64,000 bases of DNA from Pseudomonas sp. Root562 (GTDB lineage: Bacteria; Pseudomonadota; Gammaproteobacteria; Pseudomonadales; Pseudomonadaceae). Positions 1 to 9,065 of this stretch are shown here, one piece after another. The notes under the pieces are model-generated. The model was given only the letters and a program-made list of their open reading frames with translations, was not told the DNA's origin and ran no database searches. Positions within the stretch are counted from its first letter, which is position 1. Each line of letters starts with the position of its first letter. The stretch covers positions 102,182-166,181 of the forward strand of contig NZ_LMGK01000005.1 in assembly GCF_001427125.1 (NCBI RefSeq). Direction: 5' to 3'. The translations under genes were made by a program, and so were the position numbers.

Positions 1-2
1 AA

Positions 3-482
3 TTGGGCGGTGCCGTCGCTCGGCTGGCCGAAGCGTTCGGCATGCGTGTGTTGCTGGGCCAGATTCCGGGGCGCCCTGCCCGCCCGGATCGTTTGCCGCT
101 GGACGAGCTGCTGCCGCAAGTCGACGCGTTGACCCTGCACTGCCCGCTCAACGAGCACACCCGCCATTTCATTGGAGCCCGTGAATTGGCCTCGATGAAG
201 CCCGGCGCTTTTGTGGTCAACACCGCTCGCGGTGGCCTGATCGACGAACAGGCCCTGGCCGACGCGTTGCGCAAGGGTCACCTCGGCGGTGCCGCTACCG
301 ATGTGCTGAGTGTCGAACCGCCCGTCAACGGCAATCCGCTGCTGGCCAATGACATCCCGCGCCTGATTGTCACACCGCACAACGCCTGGGGCAGTCGCGA
401 GGCACGCCAGCGCATCGTCGGCCAAGTCACTGAAAACGCCCTCGCCTACTTCAGCGGTAAGGCGCTGCGGGTCGTCAGTTGA
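3..482 (+). CDS. hprA: D-2-hydroxyacid dehydrogenase (glycerate/hydroxypyruvate type), C-terminal part
   Basis: This is the C-terminal 159 residues of an NAD(P)-dependent D-2-hydroxyacid dehydrogenase; the start lies left of the window. The fragment opens inside the Rossmann glycine loop (LGGAVARLAEAFG). It then shows the family's three catalytic positions in order: Arg76 in NTARGGLID, Glu105 in SVEPP and His126 in TPHNAWGS. Family knowledge: these enzymes reduce hydroxypyruvate or glyoxylate with NAD(P)H in the cytoplasm. The specific name hprA is inferred from the neighbour rsmC, because hprA-rsmC are adjacent in P. aeruginosa (PA4626-PA4627). The frame ends at TGA 480-482. Substrate preference cannot be read from this fragment. 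Confidence 0.85.
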   Translation: MGGAVARLAEAFGMRVLLGQIPGRPARPDRLPLDELLPQVDALTLHCPLNEHTRHFIGARELASMKPGAFVVNTARGGLIDEQALADALRKGHLGGAATDVLSVEPPVNGNPLLANDIPRLIVTPHNAWGSREARQRIVGQVTENALAYFSGKALRVVS

Positions 483-515
483 TAGACTGCGACACTTTTT
501 TTCACAGGAGCAGTT

Positions 516-1514
516 ATGGATCCGCGCAGTGAAGTACTGCTTCGTCAGGCTGAATTATTCCAGGGGCCCGTCTTGTTGGCCGGTCTTCCCGCCGACGATT
601 TGCTGGGCCGCCTGCCCGACGCTCGCGGTTGGTGCTGGCATGCGGGTGATCAAGCCGCGCTGGACGCGCGTTTCGCCGAGCGCAGCGATTTTGGCGTACA
701 CGTGCCGGAACACCCGTTTGACGCCGCCGTGGTGTTTTTGCCCAAGTCCAAGGATTTGACCGACTACATCCTCAACGCCTTGGCCTCGCGGCTGGCGGGG
801 CGCGAGCTGTACCTGGTGGGCGAGAAAAAAAGCGGCATCGAGGGCGCCGCCAAACAACTCAATCCGTTCGGCAAGCCACGCAAACTCGACAGCGCGCGAC
901 ACTGCCAGCTGTGGCTGGTGACTGTGGCCAATGCGCCTGCAGCCAAACCGTTGGAAAGCCTCGCCCAGACCTACGAACTGCCATTGGCTGAAGGCCCTCT
1001 CAAAGTCATCAGCCTGCCGGGCGTGTTCAGCCATGGTCGATTGGATCGCGGCAGCGCACTGTTGCTGGAACATCTGGACAAACTGCCCAGTGGTCACCTG
1101 TTGGACTTCGGTTGCGGTGCAGGTGTTTTAGGCGCCGCGGTAAAACGGCGCTATCCGCACAATCAGGTGACAATGCTCGACGTCGACGCGTTTGCCGCCG
1201 CCAGCAGTCGCCTGACGTTAGCCGCCAACGGTCTGGAAGCCGAAGTGATTACCGGCGACGGCATCGACGCTGCACCGATGGGTTTGAGTGCGATCCTGAG
1301 CAACCCGCCCTTCCATGTCGGCGTGCACACCGATTACTTCGCGACCGAGAATTTGCTGCGAAAAGCAGCCAAACATCTGAAAAATGGTGGCGAACTTCGC
1401 TTGGTAGCCAATAGCTTCCTGAAGTATCAACCATTGATCGAAGAGCACCTTGGCGTGTGCGCCATCAAGGCCGAAGGTCAGGGTTTCAGGATCTACCGAG
1501 CCAAACGCGGGTAG
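516..1514 (+). CDS. rsmC: 16S rRNA m2G1207 methyltransferase RsmC
   Basis: RsmC uses S-adenosylmethionine to methylate N2 of G1207 in 16S rRNA, acting on the 30S subunit. The 332-residue length is normal for the family. It has two methyltransferase-like halves: a degenerate N-terminal half (about 1-165) and an active C-terminal half with the SAM-binding DFGCGAG at 197-203 and the catalytic NPPF at 263-266 ([13 protein letters not shown]). The start ATG follows an AGGAG at about 506. It begins 33 bases after the hprA stop, so the two may be co-transcribed. The product assignment is secure for the family, and the exact target base is taken from the E. coli enzyme. Confidence 0.93.
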   Translation: MDPRSEVLLRQAELFQGPVLLAGLPADDLLGRLPDARGWCWHAGDQAALDARFAERSDFGVHVPEHPFDAAVVFLPKSKDLTDYILNALASRLAGRELYLVGEKKSGIEGAAKQLNPFGKPRKLDSARHCQLWLVTVANAPAAKPLESLAQTYELPLAEGPLKVISLPGVFSHGRLDRGSALLLEHLDKLPSGHLLDFGCGAGVLGAAVKRRYPHNQVTMLDVDAFAAASSRLTLAANGLEAEVITGDGIDAAPMGLSAILSNPPFHVGVHTDYFATENLLRKAAKHLKNGGELRLVANSFLKYQPLIEEHLGVCAIKAEGQGFRIYRAKRG

Positions 1515-1554
1515 AAATTTGTACTTGCCGAATGGATTTTGCCTAGGCAGAATC

Positions 1555-1757
1555 CGCTCCGTCCTAGGGGAGTAGTCTCCCACGAGCGCCATGCTCGTCC
1601 GGCATACGTCAACATACTTGGTCCTCAGACCATGGCGTATGCGACCCAAGCGTCCGCATCAGACGGATCGCAGGGTTTGACAAGACCTATGACACGCACA
1701 CCTTACCCGGGGCGGGAAGGCTGTACGTGTCATAGCCGTGTCGACCCGCCCCTTAGG
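1555..1757 (+). promoter_or_regulatory. yybP-ykoY (Mn2+-sensing) riboswitch leader
   Basis: The leader between rsmC and the GDT1-family gene carries the class hallmark GGGGAGTAG (1567-1575). Further on is the partner loop ACCTTACCC (1700-1708), set in a GACACG/CGTGTC stem (1691-1696 with 1725-1730). Rfam yybP-ykoY RNAs respond to Mn2+ and commonly precede manganese exporters of the MntP and GDT1/TMEM165 families, which fits the gene downstream. GGGGCGGG at 1709-1716 is an exact complement of CCCGCCCC at 1745-1752, immediately before the ribosome binding site. This suggests a translational switch, which is an inference. The 5' boundary is approximate. Confidence 0.85.
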
Positions 1758-1767
1758 AAAACCCCTG

Positions 1768-2352
1768 ATGCTGGATTCATTGCTCGTTCCCACCGCAATC
1801 GTTGCCTTGGCCGAAATCGGCGACAAAACGCAACTGCTCGCGCTCATTCTCGCTGCCCGTTTCCGCAAGCCTTGGCCGATCATCGCCGGCATCGTTGCCG
1901 CGACCCTTGCCAACCACGCGGCAGCCGGCGCGGTTGGCGCATGGGTGGGCAGTTTCTTCTCGGATACGTTGCTGCACTGGATCCTCGCAATCAGCTTCGC
2001 CGCCACCGCTTTGTGGACCCTGGTGCCAGACAAGATGGATGACGACGAAGCCAGCACCGCCCGCAAGTTCGGGCCGTTCCTGACGACGTTGATCGCGTTC
2101 TTTCTCGCGGAAATCGGTGACAAGACCCAGATCGCGACCGTGATGCTGGCTGCGCAATATCCGGAATTGTGGCTGGTGATCATTGGCACCACCCTGGGCA
2201 TGTTGATTGCCAACGTGCCGGTGGTCTTGGCGGGTAACTTCGCTGCAGACAAACTGCCGTTGACCCTGATTCGCCGCTTGGCGGCGTCGGCGTTCTTCAT
2301 TCTGGCGATTGTTGCGGTATACAAGGCGATGCAGGCTAGCGGATGGGTTTGA
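1768..2352 (+). CDS. GDT1/TMEM165 (UPF0016) family Mn2+ exporter
   Basis: A 194-residue inner-membrane protein with about six hydrophobic helices in two homologous halves. Each half carries the family signature E-x-G-D-K-T: ALAEIGDKTQLL near the N-terminus and LAEIGDKTQIA at the start of the second half. The acidic residues of these motifs are the presumed cation-binding sites. Bacterial members act as manganese exporters, and the yybP-ykoY riboswitch directly upstream supports Mn2+ as the signal and probable substrate. The ATG at 1768 follows AGGA (1755-1758). A GTG at 1738 in the same frame lies inside the riboswitch and is unlikely. Assignment to the family is firm; transport direction is inferred. 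Confidence 0.9.
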   Translation: MLDSLLVPTAIVALAEIGDKTQLLALILAARFRKPWPIIAGIVAATLANHAAAGAVGAWVGSFFSDTLLHWILAISFAATALWTLVPDKMDDDEASTARKFGPFLTTLIAFFLAEIGDKTQIATVMLAAQYPELWLVIIGTTLGMLIANVPVVLAGNFAADKLPLTLIRRLAASAFFILAIVAVYKAMQASGWV

Positions 2353-2369
2353 CGCGGTAGGCAATCATT

Positions 2370-2500
2370 GTGGCGAGGGAGCTGGCTCCCGCTGGGCTGC
2401 CTGGCAGCCCCAAACCAGATGATCGCGTGTTGTCAGACTCGACGCGTCATCCGGATTTACGACTGCTGCGCAGCCGGGCGGGAGCCAGCTCCCTCGCCAC
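2370..2500. repeat. Paired REP element (family A), inverted
   Basis: Two copies of the GTGGCGAGGGAGCTGGCTCCCG unit face each other, the second as its reverse complement ending CCCTCGCCAC at 2500, around about 85 bases of spacer. This is the common P. fluorescens-group REP type. It sits between two convergent genes, a usual place for REP doublets. Confidence 0.85.
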
Positions 2501-2519
2501 AAGTGCCCTCGCGCGCAGG

Positions 2520-3338
2520 TCAGGACTTCTTGGCTTGTTCGTAAAGTGGCATGACTTTCGGAATCGCCGCCTTCAACGCTGCAGTCCGGGTGCTAGAGGA
2601 CGGGTGCGTGCTGAGGAACTCCGGCGGAGCACCTTCGCTGGCCTTGCTCATCTTGTTCCACAGGGTAATGGCGGCATTCGGGTTGTAACCCGCGCGAGCA
2701 GCCAGTTCCAGGCCGATCAGATCGGCCTCGTTCTCATTGCCGCGACTGTTGGGCAAGGTCATGCCGTAGTTGGCCACGGTGTCGGCCAGCGCCAGGGTGT
2801 CCTGCCCCAACCCGAACAACGCACCAGCGCCCTGCTTCGCCATTTCCATGCCGTAGGCCTTGGACATCGCTTCACGACCGTGCTCACGCAAGGCATGGGC
2901 AATTTCATGGCCCATCACCGCGGCGATTTCATCGTCGGTCAATTGCAGACTGTCGATCAGTCCGGTGTAAAAAAAGATCTTGCCGCCCGGTCCGCAGTTG
3001 GCGTTGAGCTCGTCACTCTTGATCAGGTTGACTTCCCACTTCCACTGGGCCGCATCCGGGCGGAAGTTCGGCGTTTGGGCAATCAGCCGATCGGCGATCA
3101 CCTGTACGCGCTTGGCATCGCTGCTGGTTTTGTCCAGCACGCCTTTACTGGACGCTTCGCCGACGGTCTTCTGATAAGACTGGGCATACATTTGGTCGAC
3201 CTCTTGCGAGGACAACATGCTGAACATGTACTGCTTGCGCTCAACACCTACCGCGCCACCGCTGGTGGTGTTGACAGACTGGCAACCGGCGAGCAACAGA
3301 CCTGCGCTCAGCGCACACGAAACCAATGTCTTGTTCAT
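2520..3338 (-). CDS. M48-family metalloprotease lipoprotein
   Basis: A 272-residue secreted lipoprotein with a zinc metalloprotease domain. The signal peptide ends in the lipobox LLAGC with Cys19 as the lipidation site. The M48 zinc motif HEIAH is at 144-148 within VMGHEIAHALREHG, and a downstream ENEAD supplies the expected third zinc ligand. Relatives such as LoiP/YggG and BepA act in outer-membrane protein quality control. This protein lacks a TPR domain, so it is closer to the LoiP type. The ATG at 3338 is preceded by AGGGAG at proper spacing; a start seven codons earlier would spoil the signal peptide. The substrate is unknown. Confidence 0.87.
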   Translation of the reverse strand: MNKTLVSCALSAGLLLAGCQSVNTTSGGAVGVERKQYMFSMLSSQEVDQMYAQSYQKTVGEASSKGVLDKTSSDAKRVQVIADRLIAQTPNFRPDAAQWKWEVNLIKSDELNANCGPGGKIFFYTGLIDSLQLTDDEIAAVMGHEIAHALREHGREAMSKAYGMEMAKQGAGALFGLGQDTLALADTVANYGMTLPNSRGNENEADLIGLELAARAGYNPNAAITLWNKMSKASEGAPPEFLSTHPSSSTRTAALKAAIPKVMPLYEQAKKS

Positions 3339-3611
3339 CAAAAAACTCCCTGAAAACATGACCGTATCCTAGGCGCGGAAATGTATCGACGCCAGATACA
3401 ACGGCATATATGACGCGCATTTCAGACAAAGCTCTCGTCACTGCAGTAAAAAATTCACGAAACCGGGTAAGCCACCGTCCGTAAAGCGCGGGCAATGATT
3501 CATTTGCGACATCGAGCACCCCAAAACAGTCATTTCAGTGACGCCCGCTCATGCCCCTCCAACCCCCTGCCGATACACCTCCGCGGATGTCCTTTTGCGT
3601 GCGGAGCAACC

Positions 3612-5753
3612 ATGAAATTCAAGTCGATCCAGTTTTCCGTGGCGGCCCTGGCCGGCGCCATCGTTCTGAGTGTGGTGGCGGCCCTGGTCGTTTACGCGCT
3701 GTTCTCCGGTGCCCGGACGCAAGACATGGTCCAGGAACGGACCCAGGCGCAATTCGAGCAAGTCATCGAACAGCGCCTGACCTCACTGGCGCAAACCCAG
3801 GTCAGTCAGATCCAGCGCGAGCTGGAAGCCCCCCTGTTGATTGCCGGCGGCCTGGTGCGGGTCAACGCGCTGATCGGCACGCCCGGCGCCGATGGCCAAC
3901 CTGCCCTGAGCCTCAGCCGCGAGCAATTGATCGGCCTGATCAAGGAAAACGTAGCCAAGAACCCGAAGATCCTCGGCACCTACATCGGCTGGGAAAAAGA
4001 CGCGCTGGATCACAACGATGCGGCGTACGTCGGCACCCAGGTCGCTGGCATCGACACCAGCAACGGGCGCTTCCTGCCCTGGTGGTTCCGCAATGAAGAC
4101 GGCAGCCTTGGGCTGGACAAACTGGTGGACGTCGATGACCAGAAAACTCTGTCCACCGGGGTGCGCGCCAGCGAGTACTACCTGTGCTCGAAAGAAACCA
4201 AAAAATCCTGTGTGATCGACCCGGCGCCTTACAAGGTCGGCGACAAAATTGTCATGCTCGCCTCCTTTATTGAGCCGATCATGCTCAACGGCGCCTTCCA
4301 GGGCATCGTCGGTGCCGATCTGTCAGTGAACTTCATTCAGGAAATGCTCCTCGGCGCCAACCAGAAACTCTACAGCGGCGCTGGCGAAATGGCCCTGATC
4401 GGCGGCAATGGACGAATCGTTGCCTACACCAAGGATCCGAGCAAATTCGGCGAAAAAGTTAGCGACATTCTCGACAGCAAGCAGATTGCCAACATGGCCA
4501 ATCTCAAGCGTGGCGAAGTCACCTATACCGTCGACAAGGCCCAGGGCCGGATCGAGTTGTATCTGCCCTTCGGCATCGGCCAGACCGACGCCCGCTGGAC
4601 CCTGATGCTGCAACTCCCACTGAATGCGGTCATGGCCGATCTGCAGAAACTCCAGGCGGACCTCGACTCCCAGCGCAAGTCGGACACGTTCGGCATGGCC
4701 ATGGTCGGCCTGTTGATTGCCGGTATCGGTTTGCTGGTGATCTGGCTGGTGGGCCACGGCATTGCCCGTCCGTTGAAGCAAATGGTCGCGATGCTCGACG
4801 ATATCGCCCAGGGCGAAGGCGACCTGACCCGCCGCCTGAGCAGCGACCGCGCCGATGAATTGGGCTCGATCGCCAAAGGCTTCAACACCTTCCTGAGCAA
4901 GTTGCAGGCGATGATCACTCAGGTGGTGACGTCGGTGCAGAGCGTCAGCGACTCTTCGGAACACACCGCCGACATCGCCATCCGCACCAACACCGGCGTG
5001 CACAAGCAGATGGCCGAGATCGATCAGGTCGCCACGGCGGTGCACGAAATGACCGCCACCGCTCAGGACGTAGCCCGTAACGCGACGCAAGCGGCTCAAG
5101 CCGCCAGCCATGCAGATCAGGCTGCCAGCCAGGGGATGCAAATCGTCCGTGATACCTCGAATTCCATTGGTGCTCTGGCCCTGGAAATAGGACGCGCGGT
5201 CGGTGTGGTGCAAACCCTGGCCAAGGACAGTGAAAACATCAACGCGATCCTCACCGCCATCCGCGGCATCGCCGAGCAGACCAACCTGCTGGCCCTGAAC
5301 GCCGCCATCGAAGCCGCCCGGGCCGGTGAACAGGGTCGCGGCTTCGCCGTTGTGGCCGATGAGGTGCGCAACCTGGCGCAGAAAACCCAGAAGGCCACCG
5401 AAGAAATTCAGACCATGATTCAACAGTTGCAACAGGGCACACGGGATGTGGTGCGGGTCATGGAAGACAGCCAGAACCGCACGGACGAAAGCGTCCAACA
5501 CGCGGCGAAGGCGGCCCAAGCGCTGGAAACCATCACGCAAGCCGTGTCGGTGATCAACGACATGAACACCCAGATCGCCAGCGCCGCCGAAGAACAAAGC
5601 GCGGTGGCCGATGACATCAACCGCAACGTGATCAATATCGGGCAAGTGGCCAATGAAGTGGCCAGCGGTGCGGATGAATCGAGCGCGGCGAGTGCGGATT
5701 TGACCAAACTGGCCGAACAGCAGCGGCGGCTGATCAATCAGTTCAAGGTCTGA
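3612..5753 (+). CDS. Methyl-accepting chemotaxis protein with dCACHE sensor
   Basis: A 713-residue transmembrane chemoreceptor. The N-terminal anchor (about 10-30) is followed by a large periplasmic region (about 35-358) with double-CACHE features, including the stretch [13 protein letters not shown] and [11 protein letters not shown]. The second membrane helix is at about 361-381, with HAMP after it. The cytoplasmic hairpin tip [20 protein letters not shown] lies at about 553-572. dCACHE receptors bind small ligands such as amino acids, polyamines or organic acids. The size and the WWFR region recall polyamine/histamine receptors (TlpQ/McpU type), but I cannot confirm a ligand. The ATG at 3612 after GGAG is chosen over an upstream in-frame start at 3495. 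It is flanked by REP-rich DNA and has no chemotaxis operon around it. Confidence 0.9.
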   Translation: MKFKSIQFSVAALAGAIVLSVVAALVVYALFSGARTQDMVQERTQAQFEQVIEQRLTSLAQTQVSQIQRELEAPLLIAGGLVRVNALIGTPGADGQPALSLSREQLIGLIKENVAKNPKILGTYIGWEKDALDHNDAAYVGTQVAGIDTSNGRFLPWWFRNEDGSLGLDKLVDVDDQKTLSTGVRASEYYLCSKETKKSCVIDPAPYKVGDKIVMLASFIEPIMLNGAFQGIVGADLSVNFIQEMLLGANQKLYSGAGEMALIGGNGRIVAYTKDPSKFGEKVSDILDSKQIANMANLKRGEVTYTVDKAQGRIELYLPFGIGQTDARWTLMLQLPLNAVMADLQKLQADLDSQRKSDTFGMAMVGLLIAGIGLLVIWLVGHGIARPLKQMVAMLDDIAQGEGDLTRRLSSDRADELGSIAKGFNTFLSKLQAMITQVVTSVQSVSDSSEHTADIAIRTNTGVHKQMAEIDQVATAVHEMTATAQDVARNATQAAQAASHADQAASQGMQIVRDTSNSIGALALEIGRAVGVVQTLAKDSENINAILTAIRGIAEQTNLLALNAAIEAARAGEQGRGFAVVADEVRNLAQKTQKATEEIQTMIQQLQQGTRDVVRVMEDSQNRTDESVQHAAKAAQALETITQAVSVINDMNTQIASAAEEQSAVADDINRNVINIGQVANEVASGADESSAASADLTKLAEQQRRLINQFKV

Positions 5754-5764
5754 TCCAAAGGCCC

Positions 5765-5884
5765 CATCGCGGGCAAGCCAGGCTCCCACAGGTTTTGCGT
5801 GCGCCGCAAAACACTGTGGAAGGATCTGATCCACAGGTTTCGTGAACACCGCAAAACCCTGTGGGAGCCTGGCTTGCCAGCGAT
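5765..5884. repeat. Paired REP element (family B), inverted
   Basis: ATCGCGGGCAAGCCAGGCTC at 5765 reappears reversed as GAGCCTGGCTTGCCAGCGAT near 5884, with an inner inverted copy of CCACAGGTTTTGC. This is a different REP family from the one at 2370 and forms a long imperfect hairpin between convergent genes. Confidence 0.8.
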
Positions 5885-5905
5885 TGGGTCAGCACAGACA
5901 ACCCA

Positions 5906-6529
5906 TCAACCCGGGGTCAAACACTCCGGCCCGTTGAGCTTCGGATCATTGACCATATTGGCCAACACGCGCTCGCGCAACGCGGCGGGCTCGCTTGCCA
6001 GCAGGGCTTGCAAGGTGTGCAGCGGCGTCTCGGGATCGAGCCATGCCGCCTGCCCCGCCTCATCCAGAATCAGCGGCCGACGCTGGCTCGCCGCCGGCTG
6101 CGTGATGACCGCTGTACTCAACCAGACTTGCTCCTGCACCGGATACGCTTCCCAGATCGCCGCGAAAAACAATGACGAACCCTCTCCCGGCGTCAACCAG
6201 TATGGGCGCTTGCGCGTGGTGCCGCGCCACTCGTAGAAACCGTTGGCAGGCAGCAGGCAGCGCCGCAGTCGCAATGCTTCGCGAAACATGGGTTGCTCGG
6301 CCACGGTTTCGGCGCGGGCATGGGCCGGGGTTCGGGACAGATCGGTCAGCCACGGCGGCGTCAGGCCCCAGCGCGCGCGCGCCAGTTCCCGCTGGCCGTG
6401 CGCACCGGCACGCAGCATCAACACCGAATCATTGGGGGAAATGTTCCACTGCGCCTGCTGATCGGCGGGAAAACCTGGCAGGGTCGCGAAGTCGCGGTTC
6501 CAGCGAAACAGGGCATAACGTCCACACAT
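5906..6529 (-). CDS. SRAP/HMCES-family protein with altered active site
   Basis: A 207-residue member of the SRAP (SOS response-associated peptidase; YedK/HMCES) family. It begins MCGRY, so Cys2, which forms the thiazolidine link to abasic sites in single-stranded DNA, is present after Met removal. RWGLTPPW, ARAETV and the Glu-bearing NGFYEW are also present. Compared from memory with E. coli YedK, Asn75 of INARVET is His here (AHARAET) and His160 of IHDRRPLVL is Ser (ASQRRPLIL). Two of the four described active-site residues are therefore changed. The protein may still form the crosslink but process it differently. The gene stands alone, upstream of a family B REP pair. Confidence 0.88.
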   Translation of the reverse strand: MCGRYALFRWNRDFATLPGFPADQQAQWNISPNDSVLMLRAGAHGQRELARARWGLTPPWLTDLSRTPAHARAETVAEQPMFREALRLRRCLLPANGFYEWRGTTRKRPYWLTPGEGSSLFFAAIWEAYPVQEQVWLSTAVITQPAASQRRPLILDEAGQAAWLDPETPLHTLQALLASEPAALRERVLANMVNDPKLNGPECLTPG

Positions 6530-6564
6530 GGGGCAGCACGACTCTTGATCAAACGAACGCCAGC

Positions 6565-6825
6565 CTAACAGACCAGCGTGCCGGGGAAGCTTTCCGGTTC
6601 ATCGCCGGACAGCGGCAGCGCGGCATTGTACGCGCTGATCAGCTCGCGGGCGTATTCGGCCTGATCGTTATCCACCGCCAACCCCAGCAGGCCGAAGATC
6701 GGCAATTCACCGGTGGCCCCGACCAGATCGCGGCCCACCAGATGCGCCTCGATGCCCTCGCTGGCGAGCATGCCTTGCAGCAGCTCGCCTTCCATCAGGT
6801 TTTCCGGTTCGTAGATGCGCTGCAT
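6565..6825 (-). CDS. DUF2007-family small protein
   Basis: An 86-residue protein matching the DUF2007 (putative signal-transducing) pattern: an opening MQRIYEPENLMEGELLQGML, a predicted helix that pairs with residues EGIEAHLVG, and a hydrophobic core FGLLGLAVDN. No catalytic residues are evident. It lies 9 bases downstream of the CPXCG-type gene on the same strand, so the two are probably one transcript. The function is unknown; the fold is thought to be a small ferredoxin-like domain. Confidence 0.8.
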   Translation of the reverse strand: MQRIYEPENLMEGELLQGMLASEGIEAHLVGRDLVGATGELPIFGLLGLAVDNDQAEYARELISAYNAALPLSGDEPESFPGTLVC

Positions 6826-6834
6826 ATGCGCCCC

Positions 6835-7017
6835 TCATTCGTTTTCGCTGAAGACTTCCAGAAACCAATCCTCACCATGAACCTGCAATACAAACGTGAT
6901 TGGCCGACAGCACACCTGACAGTCCTCAATGTAGGTCTGATCGCCGCCGGAGAGGTCCACCGTCGTCTCGACTTCTTCACCACAATACGGACATTCATAC
7001 AGCGCGTTTTCCAGCAT
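6835..7017 (-). CDS. CPXCG-motif cysteine-rich small protein
   Basis: A 60-residue protein with the named CPxCG motif (YECPYCGEE at 8-16) and a second pair CQVCC at 33-37, giving a likely four-cysteine zinc site. Such tiny zinc-ribbon proteins are widespread in gammaproteobacteria with no known role. The ATG lies at 7017, and it probably shares a transcript with the DUF2007 gene that follows. Confidence 0.85.
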   Translation of the reverse strand: MLENALYECPYCGEEVETTVDLSGGDQTYIEDCQVCCRPITFVLQVHGEDWFLEVFSENE

Positions 7018-7156
7018 CGCGGTCTCCCGGGTGACTTGTGCGTATAATCGCCGGTCTATTTGCAGGGCTATTTTTGTCTGACTACTTTTTCAGACCGTAC
7101 CCCGCCGGTTTTCGATCAGAACCTTTACTTACCCTAGCCGTTTCTAACAAGAGAGC

Positions 7157-8323
7157 ATGATGGGCGAATTCGATGCCATCCGACCTTACGACGACAGCGA
7201 AGTCCCGGCAGTACTGGACCGGCTGCTCGGCGACAAGGCGTTTCTAGATATCCTCACCCACTTCCGTTTCCCGCGTTTTGCCGGTGCTTTAGGCTGGGCA
7301 CTCAAACCCCTTATAGCTCATCGGCTGCGCCGTGAGTTCGCTGGCGTCAATTCGGTCGCCACTTTGCAGGACAAAGTCGAGGTTTACGTCGACCACACCA
7401 TTGAACGCGCCACCGATGGGGTCACCTATTCCGGCGTCGAGCAGTTCAAGTCCGGCAGCGCCTATCTGTTCATTGCCAATCACCGCGACATCGTGATGGA
7501 CCCGGCCTTCGTCAACTACGCCGTGTACCACGCCGGCCTGCCGACCCCGCGTATCGCAATTGGTGACAACCTGCTGCAAAAGCCCTTTGTCAGTGACCTG
7601 ATGCGTCTGAACAAGAGCTTCATCGTGCACCGTTCGATTACGGGTCGCCGCGAGAAGATGGCGGCGTATCAACTGTTGTCAGCGTATATCAATCATTCGA
7701 TCCGTAACGATTGCGCCTCGATCTGGATCGCCCAGGCCGAAGGCCGGGCCAAGGACGGCGATGACCGTACCGAGTCGGCGATCCTCAAGATGTTCCACAT
7801 GAGCCGCAAGGACGAACCGTTCGGCGAAGTGATCCGTTCGCTGAACCTCACGCCTGTGTCGATCAGCTACGAATATGACCCTTGCGACCAGGCCAAGGCC
7901 CGCGAGCTCTACATCCGCGCCACCACCGGCACTTACACCAAGGCGCCGGGCGAAGATGACGTGAGCATCGCCAAGGGCATCACCGGCTACAAGGGCCGGG
8001 TGCACGTGAACTTTGCCGCGCCGATCACCGAGCTGTTCGAAGACACCAAGCAATTGGCCGTCGAAATGGACAAGCAAATTCTGGGCGGGTACCGCTTGTT
8101 CCCGGTGCACTACCTGGCTTATGCACAATGGACAGACGCCGACCCGCAATTGCAGGTACCGAGCGCTGCCGAGATGTTCGCGGCGGACGAATTGGCCAAG
8201 GCCCAGGAGCAATGGCAGCAACGCCTGGACGCTTGCCCTGAAGAGCATCGTCCGTACCTGGTGCTGCAATATGCGACACCGGTGCGCAATCAGTACCGGG
8301 TCAAGGCTGGACTGCCGTTGTAA
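7157..8323 (+). CDS. PlsC/PlsB-like lysophospholipid acyltransferase superfamily protein
   Basis: A 388-residue cytoplasmic or membrane-associated protein of the glycerolipid acyltransferase superfamily. The block FIANHRDIVMDP (about 109-120) corresponds to acyltransferase motif I. IWIAQAEGRAKDGDD (about 189-203) corresponds to the EGTR-type motif III, here EGR. Motif I normally reads H-x4-D, but here the aspartates fall at +2 and +6 from the His. ATG codons at 7157 and 7160 are both possible after the GAGAG. The gene is preceded by a 139-base divergent region and ended by a strong terminator. The expected role is acyl transfer to glycerol-3-phosphate or lysophosphatidate; the substrate is not established. 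Confidence 0.75.
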   Translation: MMGEFDAIRPYDDSEVPAVLDRLLGDKAFLDILTHFRFPRFAGALGWALKPLIAHRLRREFAGVNSVATLQDKVEVYVDHTIERATDGVTYSGVEQFKSGSAYLFIANHRDIVMDPAFVNYAVYHAGLPTPRIAIGDNLLQKPFVSDLMRLNKSFIVHRSITGRREKMAAYQLLSAYINHSIRNDCASIWIAQAEGRAKDGDDRTESAILKMFHMSRKDEPFGEVIRSLNLTPVSISYEYDPCDQAKARELYIRATTGTYTKAPGEDDVSIAKGITGYKGRVHVNFAAPITELFEDTKQLAVEMDKQILGGYRLFPVHYLAYAQWTDADPQLQVPSAAEMFAADELAKAQEQWQQRLDACPEEHRPYLVLQYATPVRNQYRVKAGLPL

Positions 8324-8345
8324 GCGGTTTCGGCTGGATACGATA

Positions 8346-8370
8346 ACGGCGCCTTCGGGCGCCGTTTTTG
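8346..8370 (+). terminator. Rho-independent terminator
   Basis: ACGGCGCC-TTCG-GGCGCCGT is a perfect 8-bp stem with a stable UUCG loop, followed by TTTTG. It ends the acyltransferase transcript just before the convergent small membrane gene. Confidence 0.9.
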
Positions 8371-8376
8371 TTGAAT

Positions 8377-8655
8377 CTAGACTTGCGTGCTGATCCACGA
8401 CACCAGCAATGCCAGCCCCATGCAGGCGAAGCCGAAGCTGTAGAAAAACCGGTTCATGCGCAGGGTGGCCCAGTCCAGCGTCGGTTCTTCGCTGGGGCGA
8501 CTCTCGCGTTGCGCTTGCAGATTGGCCATCGCGCGTTGTTCACGACGACGGGTGGCATGCAGCAACCAGCCGCCCGGAAAGGCGAAGAACAAGGCCAGCA
8601 GATTGATCAACTTGGCGGGATGGGCGGTAAACAGCGTCATCAAATGCAGCGACAT
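8377..8655 (-). CDS. Small two-helix membrane protein, unknown function
   Basis: A 92-residue protein with two hydrophobic segments: LINLLALFFAFPGGWLL (about 16-32), and FYSFGFACMGLALLVSWI near the C-terminus. A charged Arg/Glu-rich linker lies between them. The start at 8655 is chosen because TTGAGG precedes it at good spacing. An in-frame upstream extension to 8739 has Arg-rich, non-gene-like sequence. I do not recognise the family. Confidence 0.65.
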   Translation of the reverse strand: MSLHLMTLFTAHPAKLINLLALFFAFPGGWLLHATRRREQRAMANLQAQRESRPSEEPTLDWATLRMNRFFYSFGFACMGLALLVSWISTQV

Positions 8656-8773
8656 CACAAACCTCAAGCAAAACCGGTGTGGCGAGCGCCAGACCGACGA
8701 CCGCGGCGCGGATTCTACCGAAAGCCTCTGTACCTGCACTCCCCTTTACGACAAATAACGAAACAAATGACCA

Positions 8774-9055
8774 ATGGCTGTCCTGCGTCACAGCTTCGTC
8801 ATCTGCATCGGCGAACATGCGCGCCTCGAAACCGACACGGACTACGTCATGCTTCACGCCGAAAACCAGGATCGCCTCTATCTCATCGCCCACAACGACG
8901 AACAACAAACCCTCGTCGGCAGCCTCGCCTTCAATGTTCAGGACCGCCATTGGCTGGTGTATTGCGCACTCGGCGGCCACCAACATGCTGATTTGCCGGA
9001 AGCGGATTTGCTGACCGGAGTCAGTGTGCTGGACTTCTACTCGCAAGCCGCGTGA
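8774..9055 (+). CDS. Hypothetical protein
   Basis: A 93-residue open frame, soluble and His-rich in its second half (VYCALGGHQHADLPEADLL). A stop two codons upstream makes ATG 8774 the first possible start, but no clear ribosome binding site precedes it. Third codon positions are GC-rich, as in real genes here. The product is not recognised. The gene is divergent from the two-helix membrane gene and is followed by a REP pair. Confidence 0.6.
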   Translation: MAVLRHSFVICIGEHARLETDTDYVMLHAENQDRLYLIAHNDEQQTLVGSLAFNVQDRHWLVYCALGGHQHADLPEADLLTGVSVLDFYSQAA

Positions 9056-9065
9056 TACCCCGCCC

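Noticed and set aside
1738..1767. GTG start for the GDT1-family gene
   Set aside because: It lies inside the riboswitch expression platform and lacks a ribosome site; ATG 1768 has AGGA and the normal N-terminus.
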